Shown here: in pieces, positions 17,310 through 25,018 of the stretch | Layout: each line of letters opens with the position of its first letter | Position numbering within the stretch: the first letter of the stretch is position 1 | Translations under genes and position numbers: made by a program | The notes under the pieces: generated by a model | What the model saw: only the letters and a program-made list of their open reading frames with translations | What the model was told of the DNA's origin: nothing | Databases searched by the model: none | Assembly: GCA_964501905.1 (NCBI GenBank) | Contig: CAZCTW010000009.1 | Span: 1 to 64,000 of the forward strand | Reading direction: 5' to 3' | DNA length: 64,000 nt | Source of the DNA: B69-G16 sp964501905 | GTDB taxonomy: Archaea > Thermoproteota > Thermoprotei > Thermofilales > B69-G16

Positions 17310-17433
17310 TTAATAGCCCCTAGGGGTAGAGGAATCTATCCGATTCTTATAAAACTTTCGTGCCCATTAAGCGGGGTTGCCTACCTTATCCAAGGTTTTG
17401 AAACCCTATACTTACCGTGGAGCCCATGCGTAT

Positions 17434-17443
17434 GCATAAATAG
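17434..17443 (+). promoter_or_regulatory. TATA element of the 17468 gene
   Basis: GCATAAATAG is about 25 bases before the ATG at 17468, which would make that transcript leaderless. It argues against the in-frame ATG at 17450. Confidence 0.45.
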
Positions 17444-17467
17444 TTCTTTGTGTTATACTATACGGCT

Positions 17468-17803
17468 ATGGGCTCTGTAAAGATTAGAGCGATACTAGTA
17501 GGGAAGAATCTCATTAAGAACCCGTGGGGAGAAAGGGTTATAAAGCTCGAATTTGTAGAGGAGAGGGAGCTGCCCAGCCCTGTTATAATTCAGTCTTCCG
17601 AAGGAGAACTAGCGAAGGAGATTATGCCAATAATTACTCAGATTATGAAGTCTATGCCTATGTTGAGCCAGGGTAGAGCTAGCGTGCCTCGATTGACGCT
17701 TTACTTGACCGAAGAGGAGTGGGATAGACTGGTAGAGAAACCCGAAATTGGGGAAGAAGTAGTTATCGAAATTAAGGGTAAAACCATCTCCATTAGTAAA
17801 TAA
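17468..17803 (+). CDS. Small conserved protein, possibly arcadin-1-like
   Basis: A 111-residue protein. It starts GSVKIRAILVGKNLIKNPWG, continues with VIKLEFVEERELPSPVII and ends RLTLYLTEEEWDRLVEKPEI, then GEEVVIEIKGKTISI. The pattern recalls arcadin-1, an accessory of the crenactin cytoskeleton of Thermoproteota, from memory of that family only. No crenactin gene is in the window. It stands alone, converging with rpoK 3 bases away. Function is otherwise unknown. Confidence 0.55.
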   Translation: MGSVKIRAILVGKNLIKNPWGERVIKLEFVEERELPSPVIIQSSEGELAKEIMPIITQIMKSMPMLSQGRASVPRLTLYLTEEEWDRLVEKPEIGEEVVIEIKGKTISISK

Positions 17804-17806
17804 GGG

Positions 17807-18070
17807 TTAATTTAACAGGTATTTTAAGGGGATGTCCTGGTATTTTCCTCCGGGAGTTTTTCTCCTTATAATTATGGGTAAAACTCCTAATTCGAGTTCT
17901 TTCTCGGCTATTACGAGAGGGTCAGGAGGGATGTTTTCCAACTTTATTAAAACTGGAGCGCCTAGCGCTACTTGAAGAGCGCGCGCACCTATGATTCGCG
18001 CGCGCTCATATTTAGTAAGTCTAGGAGGTCCTATCTTTATTTTAAACCCAGTTTTTGTAGGCATAGGCAT
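17807..18070 (-). CDS. rpoK: RNA polymerase subunit K (Rpb6 homologue)
   Basis: An 87-residue RNA polymerase subunit that stabilises the clamp and assembly. GPPRLTKYERARIIGARALQ, VALGAPVLIKLE and DPLVIAEKELELGVLPIIIRR are the Rpb6/omega-type signature. The gene is short but full length for archaea. It lies between the arcadin-like gene and the thermosome genes. Confidence 0.95.
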   Translation of the reverse strand: MPMPTKTGFKIKIGPPRLTKYERARIIGARALQVALGAPVLIKLENIPPDPLVIAEKELELGVLPIIIRRKTPGGKYQDIPLKYLLN

Positions 18071-18127
18071 GTAAAAATTCGGGTCGTTTATAATGTTTTC
18101 CTTTAGATTGCAAAGTGTGTAAAAAAG

Positions 18128-19759
18128 CTAGTATTCTCCGAATGCAGGTTTTTCTTCCTTGCCCTTTTCCTTCTCTTTGGGCGGCGATGCCGCTATAATA
18201 TCATCTATTCTTAAGATCATGGCTGCTGCTTCGGTAGCCGATTTTAACACCTGCTTTTTAACCACAGCCGGCTCGATAACTCCCGTGTCTAACATATTCT
18301 CTATTTTGCCCGTGAATACATTTACGCCAGCCCACTTCTCTCCAGCTGCATGTTTCTTCCTTAGCTCTGCTATTATATCTACGGGTTCTAACCCGGCGTT
18401 TCGAGCTAGTACAGCTGGTAGGAACTCTAGGGCGTCAGCATATTTCATTACTGCTAGTTGTTCTTTGCTAGGTAGGGTCTTAGCGTATTCCCTTAACCTT
18501 TTAGCTATTTCCATTTCTATAGCTCCGCCGCCAGCGACGATCTTAGGCTCTCTAATTATATTGCGTACAACCGATAATGCGTCATGTATTGCGCGTTCAG
18601 CTTCGTCTACCACGTGCTCGGCGCCGCCCCTAATTAGTATGGTTACCGCTTTGGGGTTGGGGCATCCTTCGATGAAGACCATCTTGTCTTCAGCTACTTT
18701 TCTCTCTTCTACTATCTTGGCATAGCCCAAGTCTTTTTCTGTTAAATCGTCGATGCTTGTTACTATCCTGGCTCCGGTTGCTCTGGCTAGTTTTTCCATG
18801 TCTGATTTCTTTACTCTTCTAACAGCTAGTATGCCTTTCTTAGCTAAGAAGTGTTGAGCCATGTCATCAATGCCTTTCTGCGTGATAACTACGTTGGCGC
18901 CGGTCGCGGCTATTTTATCCACCATTTTCTTAAGCATAAGGGCTTCTTGTTCTAGGAACATCTTTAGCTGTTCTGGACTCGTTATGTTTATCTTAGCTGA
19001 CCACTCCGGCTTCTCTACTTCGAGGGGCGCGTTGAGTAGTGCTATTTTGGCATCCACTACTTTGCGGGGCATGCTCGGGTGTACAACTTCTTTATCTAGC
19101 ACTATACCCTTTACGAGCTCGGTTTCCTCTAGGGATTCGCCTTTCTTTTTCTCGATCTTGACATTATCCAGTTTAAACTCGTACTTGCCATCTTTCTTTT
19201 CGACTACTTGGAGGGCAGCGTTTACCACTAGGTCTGCCAGAAATTCTTTATATTCGGCTACAGCTTTACTGCTGAGGGAAGTAATTGCTACCTTCTTTAA
19301 AACTTCTTTATCAAGGGGATCTACGGGCTCGGCTATTTCATCTACAATCTTTAAGGCTTGCTCGAGAGCCTTTTCAAAACCTTCCGTTACCATAGTCGGG
19401 TGAATTTCTTCATCTAATAGCTCGTTAGCATTAGCTAGTAATTGTCCGGCTAAGACGACGACTGTAGTTGTTCCATCTCCTACTTCATCGTCTTGCGCTT
19501 TTGCCACCTCTACCAGCATTTTAGCTGCTGGATGTTGCACGTCCATTTCCTTAAGTATAGTAGCGCCGTCGCCCGTTATCGTCGCGTTACCGAAGGAGTC
19601 TACTAGAAGCTTATCCATGCCTCTAGGACCTAGAGATGAAGCCAAGGCTTCTGAGATTACTCGAGCGGCGTAGATGTTCGATCGTCTGGCTTCTCTACCC
19701 ACGGTTCTGCTGGTTCCTTCTTTTAATATTAGAACAGGTATTGCCTGTTGAGCCTGCAT
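18128..19759 (-). CDS. Thermosome subunit (group II chaperonin)
   Basis: A 543-residue ATP-driven chaperonin subunit that assembles into a double-ring folding chamber. Conserved motifs are ASSLGPRGMDKLLVDSFGNA near residue 40, GDGATILKEMDVQHPAAKML, DDEVGDGTTTVVVLAG and the C-terminal AGLEPVDIIAELR with LRIDDIIAA. Its C-terminal tail is Lys/Glu-rich, not a GGM repeat. It is divergent from the second subunit at 19947, and both promoters carry the same 13-base element just downstream of the TATA box. Confidence 0.95.
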   Translation of the reverse strand: MQAQQAIPVLILKEGTSRTVGREARRSNIYAARVISEALASSLGPRGMDKLLVDSFGNATITGDGATILKEMDVQHPAAKMLVEVAKAQDDEVGDGTTTVVVLAGQLLANANELLDEEIHPTMVTEGFEKALEQALKIVDEIAEPVDPLDKEVLKKVAITSLSSKAVAEYKEFLADLVVNAALQVVEKKDGKYEFKLDNVKIEKKKGESLEETELVKGIVLDKEVVHPSMPRKVVDAKIALLNAPLEVEKPEWSAKINITSPEQLKMFLEQEALMLKKMVDKIAATGANVVITQKGIDDMAQHFLAKKGILAVRRVKKSDMEKLARATGARIVTSIDDLTEKDLGYAKIVEERKVAEDKMVFIEGCPNPKAVTILIRGGAEHVVDEAERAIHDALSVVRNIIREPKIVAGGGAIEMEIAKRLREYAKTLPSKEQLAVMKYADALEFLPAVLARNAGLEPVDIIAELRKKHAAGEKWAGVNVFTGKIENMLDTGVIEPAVVKKQVLKSATEAAAMILRIDDIIAASPPKEKEKGKEEKPAFGEY

Positions 19760-19946
19760 AATGCCTACACCTCCTCGGCTATCATCAAATATTTTTCGCT
19801 TCTATATATTTTTTACTCTATTTAATATCTTGAATTTCATGATCTTCATGTAGATTTAAAGGAGTTAGCTAGCTTTGCGGTGTTCTCCTTTAGAGAAAAT
19901 TTTAAATAGAAGCGAAAAGTGTAATGTCTGAAGTTGAGGTGATAGT
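19760..19946. promoter_or_regulatory. Divergent thermosome promoters with a shared element
   Basis: ATAGAAGCGAAAA occurs twice, once for each gene: on the minus strand at 19793-19805 and on the plus strand at 19906-19918. In both cases it abuts the 3' side of a TATA-like box (ATATATAG; TTTAAATAG). A repressor bound there would block transcription start at both genes, which suits a heat-shock operator. An inverted repeat (TAAAGGAG 19857-19864 with CTCCTTTA 19885-19892) lies between the promoters. The minus-strand gene has a GAGGAGG-type ribosome binding site; the plus-strand gene has GAGGTGAT. Confidence 0.65.
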
Positions 19947-21596
19947 ATGGCTGTGGCTCAACTGGGAGGAGTACCTGTTCTAATATTAAAAGAAGGAACC
20001 AGCAGGACGACAGGTAAGGAAGCTCTCCGTAATAACATTATGGTTGCTAAAGCTATAGCTGAAGCTGTGAAAACTACTCTCGGACCTAAAGGCATGGATA
20101 AAATGTTAATAGATAGTCTTGGGGATATTACGGTCACTAATGACGGTGCTACAATCCTCGACGAAATAGATGTACAGCATCCTATTGCCAAGTTAATGGT
20201 TGAGATCTCTAAAGCGCAAGACGATGAAGTAGGAGATGGAACAACGTCTACTGTAGTTATCGCTGGTGAACTGCTTAAAGAGGCAGAAAAACTTCTACTA
20301 AAGAATATTCATCCAACGGTCATTGTATCCGGCTATAAGAAAGGCTTAGAGAAGGCTAAGGAGATCATAAGGAAGATGGCGATCAAGGTTTCTCTTGACG
20401 ACGAAGAGACGCTTAAGAAGGTCGCCATGACCGCGATGAGAGGAAAATCTGTGGCCGCTGTCAGGGAGTACCTTGCTGAACTATCTGTAAAAGCTGTAAA
20501 ACAGGTCGCTGAGGAGAGAGATGGAGAGTTCGTGGTAGATCTGGACAATATACAGTTAATTAAGAAAAAGGGAGGCGCCATTTTAGATACTAAACTAGTT
20601 TATGGAGTGATTATAGATAAGGAAGTTGTGCACCCAGGAATGCCTAAGCGCATCGAAAATGCCAAAATAGCGCTCTTAGACGCTCCTCTAGAAATTGAAA
20701 AAACGGAGATTGATGCCGAGATAAGAATTCACGACCCAGAGCAGATGCAGGCGTTCTTGAAAGAAGAAGAGCGCCTGTTGCAGGAGAAGGTTAAGAAGAT
20801 TAAGGAAGTGGGAGCTAACGTAGTTTTCGTTCAGAAGGGAATTGATGATGTAGCCCAGCATTTCTTAGCTAAGGAAGGCATACTAGCTGTTAGAAGAGTA
20901 AAGAAATCAGACATGGAAAAACTAGCCAGAGCAACCGGAGCCAGGATAGTAACTAAAATCGAGGATTTAACTCCTGAAGTCCTAGGCGAGGCGGGTCTTG
21001 TTGAAGAGCGTGAAGTTGCTGGAGACAAAATGGTGTTCGTAGAGCAGTGTAAAAACCCCAAAGCAGTTAGCATACTGATAAGAGGAGGACTAGAAAAAGT
21101 TGTAGACGAGGCAGAACGTTCTCTCATAGACGCTCTCAGCGTAGTAGCGGACGTAATTGAAGAGCCCTACATACTGCCAGGTGGAGGCGCGCCTGAAGCA
21201 GAGGTAGCTAAAGAGCTTAAAAACTACGCGGCTCAATTAGGAGGTAGAATTCAACTAGCCGTCGAAGCTTTCGCGAACGCTGTGGAGGTTATACCGAGAA
21301 CCTTGGCCGAGAACGCTGGTCTAGATCCCATAGATATACTAGCTGAACTACGTGCAGCTCACGAGAAGGAGGACGGGTGGAAGTACGGGATCGACGTATT
21401 TGAAGGTAAAGTATCGGACATGCTTAAGCTAGGTGTCGTAGAACCGTTGATAGTGAAGGAGCAAGCGTTTAAGGCAGCTACTGAAGCCGCTACGCTGATA
21501 CTAAGAATTGATGATATAATTGCTGCGTCCAAGTTGGAGACTAAAGAAGGTAAAGAAAAAGAAGAGAAGGGAGAAAAAGAAAGCGAATTTGACTAA
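19947..21596 (+). CDS. Thermosome subunit (second paralogue)
   Basis: A 549-residue chaperonin subunit, paralogous to the one at 18128-19759. It has KTTLGPKGMDKMLIDSLGDI, NDGATILDEIDVQHPIAKLM, DDEVGDGTTSTVVIAGELL and AGLDPIDILAELR, with a Glu/Lys-rich tail ending ESEFD. Two subunits made from one divergent promoter region are probably the alpha and beta chains of a mixed ring. Which is alpha and which beta cannot be decided here. Confidence 0.95.
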   Translation: MAVAQLGGVPVLILKEGTSRTTGKEALRNNIMVAKAIAEAVKTTLGPKGMDKMLIDSLGDITVTNDGATILDEIDVQHPIAKLMVEISKAQDDEVGDGTTSTVVIAGELLKEAEKLLLKNIHPTVIVSGYKKGLEKAKEIIRKMAIKVSLDDEETLKKVAMTAMRGKSVAAVREYLAELSVKAVKQVAEERDGEFVVDLDNIQLIKKKGGAILDTKLVYGVIIDKEVVHPGMPKRIENAKIALLDAPLEIEKTEIDAEIRIHDPEQMQAFLKEEERLLQEKVKKIKEVGANVVFVQKGIDDVAQHFLAKEGILAVRRVKKSDMEKLARATGARIVTKIEDLTPEVLGEAGLVEEREVAGDKMVFVEQCKNPKAVSILIRGGLEKVVDEAERSLIDALSVVADVIEEPYILPGGGAPEAEVAKELKNYAAQLGGRIQLAVEAFANAVEVIPRTLAENAGLDPIDILAELRAAHEKEDGWKYGIDVFEGKVSDMLKLGVVEPLIVKEQAFKAATEAATLILRIDDIIAASKLETKEGKEKEEKGEKESEFD

Positions 21597-21597
21597 A

Positions 21598-21879
21598 CTA
21601 CCCCCCCGTTATTTGTCCAATTGTTGCGTTATAAATAGCGTCTAAATCCTCACCTAATACTTCCACTATGAACTTATCTAATGCCCCTTCTGAGCCTTGG
21701 TAAGCTAACTTTAACGTAGCTATAAGGTCGGATAGCAACGTGAGCAGGATTACCATAGCTATCAGGCTTAATCCCAAGAGCAAGCCTTCTTCTATCATTT
21801 GACTTCCCTTTTTCCCGTTTCTTTTTTCCTTGTTCAGCATTAGCTTAGTTATCATCTCCTGTACTATATGGACTATCAC
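21598..21879 (-). CDS. Small type IV pilin-like protein (class III signal)
   Basis: A 93-residue protein. A basic N-terminus (NKEKRNGKKG) is followed by SQMIEEGLLLGLSLIAMVIL, a hydrophobic helix with an early Glu. This resembles archaeal pilins processed by a class III signal peptidase after Gly. About 40 polar residues follow. It is the last gene of the TFB-ATPase-pilin operon, 47 bases after the preceding gene. It is the best candidate for a major pilin here because its helix is the most canonical. Confidence 0.65.
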   Translation of the reverse strand: MIVHIVQEMITKLMLNKEKRNGKKGSQMIEEGLLLGLSLIAMVILLTLLSDLIATLKLAYQGSEGALDKFIVEVLGEDLDAIYNATIGQITGG

Positions 21880-21926
21880 ACTCCCCTACGAAGATGTGCA
21901 CTAACCTATATAAGCTGGCTAACTCC

Positions 21927-22775
21927 TTATTCTTCGTCTATTCTTTTATAGTAGAACTTTACCTTGGGGAAACGTATGCGGTCTATACTAGCTCCTGAAT
22001 TCCTCGCGTAGAGGTCTACTAGGGAGAATTTAAGCGTGCACTTGTAAAAGGTAGAATTTTCATCTTTCCGAATTGGCGTGCATGCAAGGTTATGCTCGGC
22101 TTTTATTCCATATTTTGCAATTCCGATGAACACTTTCCTTTCCATGTACTTCTCTGGCGTGAGAGAACTTACAATAGTTCTTTCTCTTAGTTTCTTTATA
22201 ATCGCAAAGCCGATCTCATGTAGTTTGAAATAACGCAGAGATATGCATACGACCAGCGTCTCATTTTTTCCATAAAATATTCCGTAACTTTGGTTTTCGT
22301 AGAAGTAATTCATGTTAGTAATGCCACATACAGATCTTGAGTTAATTTTTTTACCGTCCAAAAGCCTAAAGTTTACCTTTTGTTTTAAATCTCTATACTC
22401 GCAAATGGTTATATTAGAAGTAAAAAATGTTACAGTCTTATTCTTAACTGTAAAGTAGCTTTTTAACTCTGAACTGCTCCATGCGTCCCTTAGCAAGGCA
22501 TTATAGGCAACATTTATTCTCTTCTCTACTTCTCTTCTAGAAAAGCATTTTTTCGAAGCTAATTCCATTTGTTTAACGAAGATCTCGCTTAAGATATCTA
22601 GCTGGACGTAATTGACGTTTCTACATATTCTTTCCACCTGTTTTAAAGCGAGTACTTTCTCTTTGATAGTTATGTAAAACGCGTAAATTTCTAAGTAGAC
22701 GTGCAACGTAGAAACCGCTGTAATACTTATGAGCAAAACTGCTATTGCTATTAAAATTCCCCTTCTATTCTTCAA
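21927..22775 (-). CDS. Membrane-anchored pilin-like protein
   Basis: A 282-residue protein with one N-terminal hydrophobic helix (KNRRGILIAIAVLLISITAV) directly after a basic start, then a long Cys-containing extracellular-type domain. The layout is that of a large minor pilin or pseudopilin. The domain is not one I recognise. Its start overlaps the end of the 118-residue gene by 11 bases, so it belongs to the same operon. Confidence 0.65.
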   Translation of the reverse strand: MKNRRGILIAIAVLLISITAVSTLHVYLEIYAFYITIKEKVLALKQVERICRNVNYVQLDILSEIFVKQMELASKKCFSRREVEKRINVAYNALLRDAWSSSELKSYFTVKNKTVTFFTSNITICEYRDLKQKVNFRLLDGKKINSRSVCGITNMNYFYENQSYGIFYGKNETLVVCISLRYFKLHEIGFAIIKKLRERTIVSSLTPEKYMERKVFIGIAKYGIKAEHNLACTPIRKDENSTFYKCTLKFSLVDLYARNSGASIDRIRFPKVKFYYKRIDEE

Positions 22776-23121
22776 GCTTACACACCACGTAAATATGAAT
22801 CATTTTCATTTTACCATTGTCATATGCTAACAAGGCAGAGTGCGCCGTAATGTTTGAGTAAGCTTTTTCAGGATATTTGCATAAAATTCTTCTAGCATTT
22901 TCCCAATGGCAGACATATCCGCTCTCAGTCACTAGTGTTTCATTCTTTTCCAAGATTTTATCCATTAATTCCAAGGCTATTTCTTCACTCAGATATCTAC
23001 ATTTTTGCTTACTTTGAAAACTTACCAATTGAGCAAATCTATTTTTAGAGTATAGAATGACTGAAAAAAGGAGAATGACTACAATGGCTGTGCATAGAAT
23101 ATCAATCAAATATCCTCTCAT
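22765..23121 (-). CDS. Pilin-like protein with N-terminal helix
   Basis: A 118-residue protein that starts MRGYLIDILCTAIVVILLFS, a single N-terminal membrane helix, followed by a small domain with several Cys. GGAAGGGGGATT precedes the ATG at 23121, and its first bases overlap the stop of the 47-residue gene (ATGA). A longer reading starting at 23208 is rejected because it would run through that gene. Likely a minor pilin of the same apparatus. Confidence 0.65.
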   Translation of the reverse strand: MRGYLIDILCTAIVVILLFSVILYSKNRFAQLVSFQSKQKCRYLSEEIALELMDKILEKNETLVTESGYVCHWENARRILCKYPEKAYSNITAHSALLAYDNGKMKMIHIYVVCKLEE

Positions 23122-23261
23122 AATCCCCCTTCCAGTATATGTTCTGTGATTTGTTCTATAAGTGAGAAATTGACTATCCATGCTAGTAAAACTAGGAAAA
23201 TCAAACATATAAATATGGCTACAGTTACCGATATCAATAAAATAGACCCCTTACCCGCCAT
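23118..23261 (-). CDS. Micro-pilin-like membrane protein, 47 residues
   Basis: Reading from the ATG at 23261 gives MAGKGSILLISVTVAIFICL, then a further hydrophobic stretch (IFLVLLAWIVNF) and a short polar tail ending LEGGL. It has a basic Gly-containing leader and one helix, as in small archaeal pilins or flagellin-like adaptors. It overlaps both neighbours (11 bases with the 109-residue gene, 4 with the 118-residue gene). The tight overlaps support it being translated. Confidence 0.6.
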   Translation of the reverse strand: MAGKGSILLISVTVAIFICLIFLVLLAWIVNFSLIEQITEHILEGGL

Positions 23262-23580
23262 AAGGATAGACCTCTATTCGTCCATCGATTTTTTCAACTA
23301 TGTAGGTCTCGCCTCCATGTATCGATATTAAGCTTCCAAACTCCGTAAGATTCATAGTTAAGGTATAGTTTTGACCAAGCTCAGGAACTGTAAAAACCAA
23401 ATAACCACCTTCGGGAATTTTTAAAAATACTCCCTGTAATATTCTCTGCAGTAGGATTAGAGGACAGTCAAACGATACAGATGTTACTTCGTTTTGACAT
23501 TTGACTAGGAGCCCTAGCACTAGCGTAAATAGGATGAACCATACGAATACTGCGAGAAGCTCCTCGACAACTTTGCTCAT
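23251..23580 (-). CDS. Pseudopilin-like protein, 109 residues
   Basis: MSKVVEELLAVFVWFILFTL is an N-terminal hydrophobic helix with a Glu-Glu pair before it. The rest is a small beta-rich domain (GGYLVFTVPELGQNYTLTMN ... IVEKIDGRIEVYPYGG). It overlaps the 46-residue gene upstream by 4 bases (ATGA) and the 47-residue gene downstream by 11. Function is inferred only from shape and operon: a minor pilin or assembly factor. Confidence 0.6.
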   Translation of the reverse strand: MSKVVEELLAVFVWFILFTLVLGLLVKCQNEVTSVSFDCPLILLQRILQGVFLKIPEGGYLVFTVPELGQNYTLTMNLTEFGSLISIHGGETYIVEKIDGRIEVYPYGG

Positions 23581-23717
23581 ATACTCACCCTAATATTCAA
23601 GATTTTGATAATGTCTTGTAGAAATTTTCGAAGTAGGAGAATGAAAAATGGCAAGGCGATAGTCGCTAGGATGAGTGAAATGGCTTCTATTAGGCTTTCC
23701 TCTATAATCCTCTTCAT
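23577..23717 (-). CDS. Very small membrane protein, 46 residues
   Basis: From the ATG at 23717 it reads MKRIIEESLIEAISLILATI and then ALPFFILLLRKFLQDI. It is one helix with an acidic residue near the start, like a minimal pilin-type helix. CTGGAGGAT just upstream is a good ribosome binding site, and the TGA overlaps the next ATG. It follows the platform protein after 47 bases. Short length is the only reason for doubt. Confidence 0.6.
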   Translation of the reverse strand: MKRIIEESLIEAISLILATIALPFFILLLRKFLQDIIKILNIRVSI

Positions 23718-23764
23718 ATCCTCCAGATTTGTGAAAAAAAGGATATAAGGAAGCGAAAAACAAG

Positions 23765-25018
23765 CTATTCGAATGCCCAGGCGAAATTTTCTAAACAGAA
23801 ATTTATTAAAAAGAACAAAACAATAAAGGCAATCACTTTCTTGAGAGCTTCATAACTCCTATGCCGGGTTAAGTCTAGACTTAGAGAGGAGATAAAGAGC
23901 GAGAATATATACCCCGCTAGGAAAAGAGTTAAATTGTTATTGGCTTTTTTAAATATAAAAATTAAAGCGAAAACTAAAGCTATTGTTGCGGAGGAAATAT
24001 AGTATACGATGTCGGATTTATATTTTAAAATATGCATTTTATCGCATAAATCTTTTAACGTTATTCTGCCTTTTCTTAAAACTATAATAAGATTTTCAAT
24101 CTGTCTAATTCCTGTCTCAAGGCTGCTATTTTCCAGTATAGTGCTAATACCATTGAGGAAATGATCTGAGCTATTTAGGAGATGTCTTCGGGAGAAAAGC
24201 CATTCAGCAAATCTATCCTCGATTAACTCCTTTTTGTTATTTTTGAGGAACTCCTTCAGAGCATTTTCAAAATTCACACTCTTTTTCAGGCGTTCTAATG
24301 TCCACGAGAGCAATAGTTCGAAATTTAGATTTTCTTTTAATAATTCTTTACATCTATCATCTCGTTCAGATTTTTTTAGATAAAGATAAAGGGTTAAGAG
24401 TATGAGAAAGAATAGAACTATGTAAGCAGGGTTTGAGTATTTACAATAGAATAAGAATTCAATTCCACCTAGCGTGGAAGTAAAAGCGGCCAATATTGCA
24501 ACATTGAAATTTAACCGGTAATCACTTATTTTACTGGCTAGGAAGAAGTGCAGGATAATAGTAGAGAATGTTAAGAAGAGAAATGCTCTATAGAAATCCA
24601 GTATTCCGAAAAAAATAGAGAGAGAAAGGAATATCGGGATAAAAGCTGTTAAAGCTACAAAAAGCATTATTTTATCCTCTAATTTCTTAATGTAGCTCTT
24701 AAAGAGTAACTGTTCTTCATCAAATATTCTGAGGGGATACTCTTTTATTTCTCTTTGAGGTGGGGGTGAGAAGAAAAGCAATTTAATTAAGTATGGCAGG
24801 TGTTCATCTTTGAAATTTCCGTTATCTTCTTTTATGAAATTGCGTAAGTTGAAACTGATCTTCTTAAATAAATCTGACGAAGAGATTTTAGCTAAATCCC
24901 TTACTGCTTGATAAGTATTGCCTCTTCTAGAGAGATAAAGAACTACAAAAATTATTGTATCTTGTACAGTGGATATGAAATCTTCAAATTTCACTTTTAC
25001 ACCTGGCCAGGAATTCAT
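23765..25018 (-). CDS. Type IV pilus/type II secretion platform protein (TadC/FlaJ-like)
   Basis: A 417-residue membrane protein. Two hydrophobic blocks (about residues 115-215 and 335-415) flank a polar helical segment. This is the layout of the GspF/TadC/FlaJ platform family that works with the secretion ATPase. The sequence is diverged, so the call rests on topology and on its position directly after the ATPase, with a 35-base overlap (24984-25018). Confidence 0.72.
   Translation of the reverse strand: MNSWPGVKVKFEDFISTVQDTIIFVVLYLSRRGNTYQAVRDLAKISSSDLFKKISFNLRNFIKEDNGNFKDEHLPYLIKLLFFSPPPQREIKEYPLRIFDEEQLLFKSYIKKLEDKIMLFVALTAFIPIFLSLSIFFGILDFYRAFLFLTFSTIILHFFLASKISDYRLNFNVAILAAFTSTLGGIEFLFYCKYSNPAYIVLFFLILLTLYLYLKKSERDDRCKELLKENLNFELLLSWTLERLKKSVNFENALKEFLKNNKKELIEDRFAEWLFSRRHLLNSSDHFLNGISTILENSSLETGIRQIENLIIVLRKGRITLKDLCDKMHILKYKSDIVYYISSATIALVFALIFIFKKANNNLTLFLAGYIFSLFISSLSLDLTRHRSYEALKKVIAFIVLFFLINFCLENFAWAFE

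Noticed and set aside
23146..23331. Plus-strand frame over the micro-pilin genes
   Set aside because: It lies antisense to a chain of overlapping, well-initiated genes and shows no features of its own.
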